In this document: positions 58,296 to 64,000 of the stretch, piece after piece
How the letters are laid out: every line of letters starts with the position of its first letter
How positions within the stretch are numbered: position 1 is the first letter of the stretch
DNA from: Tetradesmus obliquus
Taxonomy: Eukaryota > Chlorophyta > Chlorophyceae > Sphaeropleales > Scenedesmaceae
DNA: 64,000 bases
Reading direction: 5' to 3'
Assembly (NCBI GenBank): GCA_030272155.1
Contig: CP126191.1
Coordinates: 8,392,501 to 8,456,500 of the forward strand
Translations under genes and position numbers: made by a program
Notes under the pieces: generated by a model
Told to the model about the DNA's origin: nothing
Seen by the model: only the letters and a program-made list of their open reading frames with translations
Databases searched by the model: none

Positions 58296-59484
58296 TACTG
58301 GGGTGTCCAAGGTTTGTCACGTCGTGTTTGGCCCTAAGGGAGTTGCAGCAGCGCAGGTCATAGCCAGCATCGAAGAGGCACGGATGTGGACGGGCTGGTA
58401 TGCTGAACCCTGCAGGGACTTGCAAAGAGCAGGTGTAGATGCATCTGGCAGTTGTCACTTGTATACTGCTGGCTCAACGCCGCGTGCAGTTGGTGTATGC
58501 GGGTGGCATCGGCATGCAATTGAGTGGTCGGCTGGAGGGCCTGTCATGCTCTGGATTGTGGTGTGGGTGTTGGATTGAACTCGCCGCATTGAGACATGTT
58601 GTGCGCGTGCGTACACATGTTGCAGCCCAGGCCCTTGCGTGTTTTGAGAGGTACTAGTAGTATGGATCATTCCAGGATACGTTTTGCAGGTGCAGCCGAT
58701 TGAAAGCTTGATACTCGCAGCTCCATAGCAGTGTGCACAGTCAAAAACAGTTTGAGCAGGGCAGCACCACCAGCTGGGTGCGGTGGCTGTTTGCCGCCAT
58801 AGACAGACTCGTGAAGGTTTGTCGCTGCATGTGCGCATCGTAACTGACCGCGCGGCATCAATGAGCATTAGATCGCGACCGGTGTTGGCGGGAATCACCT
58901 GCACCCCACGCCTTGAGCCGAAAAGGCACTGAACGAGGTTGTGCCCCCAGCATGATGCAAGATGAAGAACAATAGACGTTTTCGCATGTCACAACAACTG
59001 CTGAAGGTGCGTTGTCATCGCAACATGACGTGGCGGAATCGAAAAACCCTCGTGCAGCGTGACTCCATGCACATATCCTGCATGCGTCGCCTGCACTTGC
59101 AATATCATTCTTGCAGCTTTCTACCTTTTACTTTGAGAGTCTTTCTTTTGTTCGCCTGCACAAAAGTCAGTTCCCTTGTCTCGGAGGCTTCAGGAACTTG
59201 TTGCAGACTTGCGGGCGAGATATTTGTGAAACTTTCGTCTCCATAAGGTATACTGGATGTCGTTCAGGGTTGCGGGCTTGCTCGGCTCGGCTTGACTGCT
59301 GACAGCGAACGAGGAGTAGCGTCACAGCATTGCAGCCGCTGTGCTCTCAGCTTTTGACATGATCTGAGACGTAGACGGGTTATCCGGGCTTGCCGAAAGT
59401 ACCTGACGCTTCAGCACTGTGATCGCCCTGCACATACTCACGTTTCCTGGCTTGCAACTCTGCCCCGTGCGCAGCTCGGTCAAC
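58296..59484. other. Intergenic between RF2 and EF-hand gene
   Basis: 1.2 kb with no supported exon; presumably the RF2 3' UTR and the EF-hand gene promoter and 5' UTR. Open frames are short and lack domains. Confidence 0.4.
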
Positions 59485-61088
59485 ATGCTGGCACGCGCAA
59501 ACCTGCCCCATACCAAGGTCGGTAGCAGGGTACAGCCTGCTGCACGCACGGTGCTGGCACCACCAGTCAGGCCTTGCAAAGTTTACGCCAAGGGCGAGGT
59601 CATCCCAAGTAAGAGCAAGCCTGGGTGATGGTTGTGGCTTTTAAGCCTTGCTCTTATGGTGTCCGTGAGCCAGCCTCAGAGTGCAGGCACAGAGGACCTC
59701 TGGCCTGTGTGGTGTGCAGGGCTGCATCATCTGTCGCTGCACTTTTGCATGCCCCTGTCAGACAAACGCCCATCCGTTGACTGATGAACCTGTATACTTG
59801 CAGGCCCGGCAGAGGAGAAGTCTGCAGCGCATGAGGCATTCATGCATGCTTTTGAAGCGGCAAAGCCACCATCAGCCCGCATCCCAGGCCTGCAGGAGTT
59901 TGCTGCTGCAGTAAGTTCATCAGCCTGTCGTTCAGCATGGTTTCCCCTTGCAGGAACAGGCAGATAGTGGCATAGTATAATTGCACCACCATGCAGCAGC
60001 GATTTACGGCCATTTGTGTTCCGTTGTTGATAGCCTTTGTGTGTTTAGCAGCAGCATGCTCACCAGGCAGTCGATGGGAGTAGAGAGACATGCTTTATTA
60101 GTCCTGCAAGCATGTGTTTTGCCGGTTGACGGGTTTGTGGAGGTTTTGCAAGCTATATTGCTCCCAGCAAGTCCTGCTTGCAGGAAGCAGTCTAGCTTGC
60201 AAGGCCTGCACGTGTATCTTGCTGTCTCCTCCACCATAGCGCTACTGACTCCTCTATTTGCTGAGTTGCTGCCTCGCTCCCGTGGCCTCCTGCAACAACA
60301 AGCTGCGCAGCCACACACTCAGCTGCCTGACCAGCGTGCCTGTGCAACCGTACTGATTGCAACCCATGGCAACCTTGCAGATCTGGGAGCGCCGCCGCCG
60401 CATCCCCTCCACCACCTACAACGACCCGCTGGACCACATCTTCACCGAGTTTGACGAGGACGGGGACGGCCACCTCACCACGGCAGAGATCGCCACCGCG
60501 CTAAAGAGCCGCAACGTAGAGATCACGCCAGAGCAGATCAACGAGTTCATCAGAGGTGCGCGCTGCTGTGTAGCGCACGTTGCGTGCTGCCTGTTGGGCA
60601 TTTGGTTTGTATAGTACATGCATGATTTGTATAGTACACGCTTTGCATATTTGTGCATGTGCAGCATGTTCAGCATGCAATTGTGTGTCCTGCAAGCATG
60701 CAGTTACTTGTCCTGCAAGCAAGCAAGGTGCAGGCTGCGCGCAGTGGCGGTAAAAGGATAGGTTGGTGCTGGCGAGGGCCAAGCCGTGCATGTACTGGAC
60801 ACACTCATGGGCATGCAGGCAGGCCTTTGGCACCCTGATTTGCAGTGTATGTGCTTGCTCGGTGCGGCTGCTGTAATGGGGATCGAACTGTCCATACCCT
60901 GGCAAGGTTTCTTGACAGCAAACCCTATGACCTCCTTCCACCCTACGACATGCCTGTGCTGTGCCTTGCCTGCTTGTGCTGCAGCTGCTGACGAGAACAA
61001 CAACGGCACAGTGGAGCGCGCAGAGTTCCCTCAGTTCATCTTCCACATGGCCATTGCAGACCTGAAGAGTGTGCAGAGCATGGAGTGA
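59485..61088 (+). CDS. Small EF-hand calcium-binding protein with probable plastid transit peptide
   Basis: Four exons: 59485-59608, 59804-59910, 60381-60555 and 60985-61088 (TGA), 169 residues. The N-terminal ~40 residues (MLARANLPHTKVGSRVQPAA, then ending VYAKGE) are basic and lack acids, like a chloroplast transit peptide. A short Ala/Glu-rich helix (EEKSAAHEAFMHAFEAAK) follows. EF-hand 1 is FDEDGDGHLTTAEI, with ligands at loop positions 1, 3, 5 and 12. EF-hand 2 is ADENNNGTVERAEF (Asp, Asn, Asn, Glu12), split from the first by the last intron. Between them lies KSRNVEITPEQINEFI, as in calmodulin-like pairs. It should bind two calcium ions and act as a sensor; the partner is unknown. The upstream in-frame GTG was not used because ATG at 59485 is the first Met. 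Confidence 0.85.
60597..60644. repeat. Short tandem duplication in EF-hand gene intron 3
   Basis: The unit TTTGTATAGTACA occurs twice at a ~26-base offset, followed by repeated GCAAGCATGCAG/CCTGCAAGCA motifs to about 60730. Intronic. Confidence 0.6.
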
Positions 61089-62496
61089 GAGGCTGCACGA
61101 GGCGCTGCAGCAACAGCAGCTGGACAGGGCTGGGGAATTGCGGGGCCGGTTAGCTGGCTGCACTGCAGTATGCCTACTACCCCAGCTGCAGAGCAGCCTG
61201 CTTGCCAGTCAGCGCTTGTTGTACGCAGAATATCATGTGCTGGCTTGATCTGGGCAACCCGACTGCTGCTGGTATGCTGTCTGCGCCCTGATGCGAGTGA
61301 TATGCTGGCAGGTCTGTGAGTTAGACGGATTTTGAGTGTGTACTTTGCCACTGAGGTGCTGGTGGCGTGTGTTTACGCTGCAGCTGGCTCGTTGGGTGCG
61401 CACTGCACATGCACCAGCAAGGCGCAGGCAAGGTGGCAGGCAAGCAGTCACACATGGTCAGTCTGCTAGCGGATCTTGTGACTTGTGCACTGGTGCCAGT
61501 GGCGTCCTCGGCAGCCAGCACAGACGTGCTGCTATGTCATGCCTCAAGTGTATGCTATGTTTGTGTGGAGCATTTTGTGTGTGGACTGCGTCACTTCCTG
61601 GAAGGCCTTTGGGTGATAGTAGGAGGCCATGTTTGCCGACTGTGGCATTGCACCACTTGGGCAAGCCGGCCTTGTGCCTGCAGTATTTTATGTATGCTGT
61701 GTTGTGCATGACTTCCCCCACAAGGGACAGGGAACTGTCGTGCATGTGGCAATGTTCCTATTATTACTGTTTGGGAAAAGGGCAGCGTGCAAACTGAAGT
61801 ACCTGGCAACGTCAAGGATTTGGTGTTCGTTGGAGTAAACAGCTGGCCGATTTTCCTGCTCTGCACGCTCTTGGCGTGCTTGCTTCTGGGCTGTGTGTAT
61901 GTGGCCATTTTTGCAGAAGTGCTGTGGCAGCGCAGCACTGGCGCGCTCCACATTTTTGCCTGTATCGGTGCAAGCCTCGTTGTGGATGGTGCTTCTTAAC
62001 GCATCCTGGAAGCGGGGTTTTGTGGCAGCAGCGTGCAGCAGTTGATTGTCTAGCAACATAATGTCTGGTCAAGGGTACTCCAACACGTCCACCGTTGTGG
62101 TCATATGTATTTCGCGCACCATGCTCATTGCATGAGCTGTGGCTGCTGAAGTGTAGGAACCATTGAGTGTATGTGGAGCAGCCTGTGGCTGCCACTGCAG
62201 CTTTGTGGTGACTGCATGCACATGCATTGCCCGGCAGCGCCGGCCGCTGTTGGCAGGCAGGGCTACAATGTTTCACGTGCAAGTGCTGCTGCTTCAGTGG
62301 GCCTATGCCTGATTTGTATATACATGCTGGACTTTCATGTAGGTCACATGGCTGACTGGCGGTGGTGCCATACAGCCAGTATGTTGGCTTCACTGCCTGG
62401 GCTTTTTGGGTGTGTGTTTGACGCTCAAGCAGCCATGTAGGGCTGTGTACACACATGTGTGAGCACTAGATCATGGTAACTGTCACAATGATTTCT

Positions 62497-62600
62497 ACCC
62501 TTGTGTACTTCCAAGTACACACAAGTTGGTGTAGGTGTTACATCTGCCACCATGACAGATGTTAGATCTGTGTTACATCTGTCGTCATGGCAGCTGTGCA
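62497..62600. repeat. Inverted and direct repeats (TTACATCTG / CAGATGT family)
   Basis: CTTGTGTACTT and AAGTACACACAAG face each other around a 3-base loop near 62500-62526. Just after it, GTTACATCTG...CAGATGT blocks alternate in both orientations to ~62590. Hairpin-forming; function unknown. Confidence 0.6.
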
Positions 62601-63054
62601 GCTGTGTTATAAAACCTCCGAAGCATGCATGCATTGGCAGTGCATACCATCGGCTCTCAGGGCAGCCAAGCATATCAGCGGCTGCCCTGCATACAGCACC
62701 GTAAACTGGCAACAGCTCGAGACAAGCAGGACCACAACATGCGTTCACAGAAAGAACATTCACACTCCATGCAGTGTATGCAGAGATTGGAGATGCTCTA
62801 TTCCTACATCAACAAACCACCAAACCACCTCGTGGCTGTACCACACGGCCAGTCTGTGACAGGCACCCGCTACCTGGAAACGCAACCCAAGTGGCGTGCT
62901 GGCCGACCCCACACCCCGAAACCCTGAATCTCTGCAAACACCACACACACTGAGCTCTGAGGCCTTCTCTAGTGGCTGGCGCACAGCACGCCTGCTGCAG
63001 TTGAGCTGTATGTGAGCGCACCCGCACAGCAGCTCCTCCCACGCTGTGTGGGGC

Positions 63055-63360
63055 TCAATCCCAACAGGCCAAACCCCAACATAGGCCAGACCCCGACGTA
63101 GGCCAAACCCTGACACAGGCCAAACCCCAACATAGGCCCAACCCTGACATAGGCTCAACCCCGACATAAGGCCAACCCTGACACAGGGCCAACCCCGACA
63201 TAGGGCCAACCCTGACATAGGCCCAACCCTGACACTCCACGAACAGATGGCATGCGACTGCACAACAAGGCCAAACCCTGACACAGGGCCAACCCCGACA
63301 TAGGCCCAACGCCAACATAGGCCCAACCCCGACATAGGCCCAACCCTGACACTCCACGAA
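63055..63360. repeat. Minisatellite of ~17-20 bp units (CCAACCCCGACATAGG type)
   Basis: Tandem imperfect copies of a unit like CCCAACCCTGACATAGG fill the span. It is interrupted once and closed once by a block containing ACTCCACGAACAGATGGC (63233 and 63349), showing a higher-order duplication of about 116 bases. Confidence 0.88.
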
Positions 63361-63709
63361 CAGATGGCATGCGACTGGACAGCAATGCGTCGACTCCGCC
63401 TGCATGCATTGTGATGGCCATCAAGAGTTTCTAGCCCATAAAGGTTCAGCTGTCTGGGTTGCCGCTTGGGGTGATGTGTAGCTCCCAATCACATGCCATG
63501 ACACTCCACGAACAGTGTGTGCTGATGATTGAAAGTTTGCAAGACTATTGTGCAGCAGAGTCCCGTGCAAACAGGCCTGCTGATTGCTGCACAGCTACAG
63601 CCAGCAGCGCAAAGCCTGCAGCATGGCTGGCAATATCAGCCAGGCAGAACACTTGCAGTACAGCTCATCTGAGTGAACCAGTGCTGTCCAACACTTTCAG
63701 AAGCTGCCG

Positions 63710-63956
63710 CTGTCTGTTAGGCTGCACGCTGGTTTCAACACACCAGTCGGAAGTGCCTCCAAATGCAAGCAGTGCGCAAGATGAGTGAACCAAGGCTGTT
63801 CAGCACTCTGAAAAGCAACCCTGGTAACATAAAAAGACTTATCCTTCTGGTTTTGTATATTCGTTTTGTATACATCCCTTCTGTTAGGCTGCACACTGGT
63901 TTGAACACACGGGTCGAAAGTGTCTCCAGAAGAAAGCAATGCGCAAGATACAACAG
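63710..63956. repeat. Diverged direct repeat pair, ~70 bp each
   Basis: TCTGTTAGGCTGCACGCTGG near 63713 recurs as TCTGTTAGGCTGCACACTGG near 63887, each followed by matching sequence through AAGCAGTGCGCAAGAT / AAGCAATGCGCAAGAT. The offset is about 173 bases. Flanking GAGTGAACCA copies suggest a larger duplicated unit. Confidence 0.75.
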
Positions 63957-64000
63957 CCCTATCATCCCTCCTAAACTGCTAGAAGTAGTAGGTGTGCCAA

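Larger units (their letters stand above)
61089..64000. other. Repeat-bearing intergenic DNA, no gene supported
   Basis: 2.9 kb after the EF-hand stop. The longest open frame (minus strand, 63488-62760) is driven by a minisatellite and gives repetitive GLCRGWAYVGV-like sequence, so it is not accepted as coding. Two repeat arrays are listed separately. Confidence 0.45.

Noticed and set aside
63055-63360. CRISPR-like array
   Set aside because: Units are contiguous with no unique spacers, and the genome is eukaryotic.
62760-63488. 242-codon minus-strand open frame with GLCRGWAYVGV repeats
   Set aside because: It is the translation of a short-unit minisatellite in a chance open frame; no start context, splice structure or family similarity.

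Overview
The window is nuclear DNA of a eukaryote, almost certainly a chlorophyte green alga. Ten protein-coding genes can be traced, each split by many short introns with clear GT(G/A)..CAG junctions. Exons and several introns are crowded with CAG/CTG repeats that encode poly-Gln, poly-Ala and poly-Ser. Plant/algal families are present (DEX1-like FG-GAP protein, OSCA/CSC1 channel, UDP-glucose dehydrogenase, organelle RF2 and TypA), and the likely poly(A) signals are TGTAA. The CAG/CTG richness at moderate GC suggests Sphaeropleales (Scenedesmaceae-like) rather than Chlamydomonas, but that is inference. Every gene model below was built by hand from splice sites. In each one the exon lengths sum to a multiple of three and the phases match across all junctions.

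Layout, left to right. 1-5343 (+): 3' part of a long coiled-coil/poly-Gln protein. 6681-10012 (+): ankyrin-repeat RING E3 ligase with an N-myristoylation motif. 10.0-12.9 kb: no gene seen. 15415-12863 (-): cytosolic ribosomal protein uL13 (RPL13A). 21022-16304 (-): complete 14-exon UDP-glucose 6-dehydrogenase. 24473-21444 (-): TBC-domain Rab GAP with an N-terminal membrane segment. 24.5-26.7 kb: no gene seen. 40111-26723 (-): 20-exon OSCA/CSC1 mechanosensitive channel whose cytosolic loop is hugely expanded (about 3,037 aa in total). 40818-45946 (+): organelle TypA/BipA GTPase, divergent from OSCA. 54549-46923 (-): DEX1-like FG-GAP membrane protein, convergent with TypA. 54960-58295 (+): organelle peptide chain release factor 2, divergent from DEX1. 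59485-61088 (+): small EF-hand protein with a probable transit peptide. 61.1-64.0 kb: repeat-rich DNA without a convincing gene.

The genes do not form a pathway cluster. Loose themes are organelle translation (TypA, RF2), cell wall/extracellular matrix (UGDH makes UDP-glucuronate; DEX1 homologues act in wall patterning) and membrane/trafficking (TBC GAP, OSCA).

The most unusual things are: (i) the giant low-complexity insertions in OSCA; (ii) a stretch of OSCA exon 18 where the expected transmembrane helix lies in another reading frame; (iii) CTG runs serving as the polypyrimidine tract directly before many 3' splice sites; (iv) tandem duplications inside DEX1 introns that copy the 3' ends of neighbouring exons together with their donor sites; (v) two GC-AG introns. 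I did not find a recognisable multi-gene novel system.
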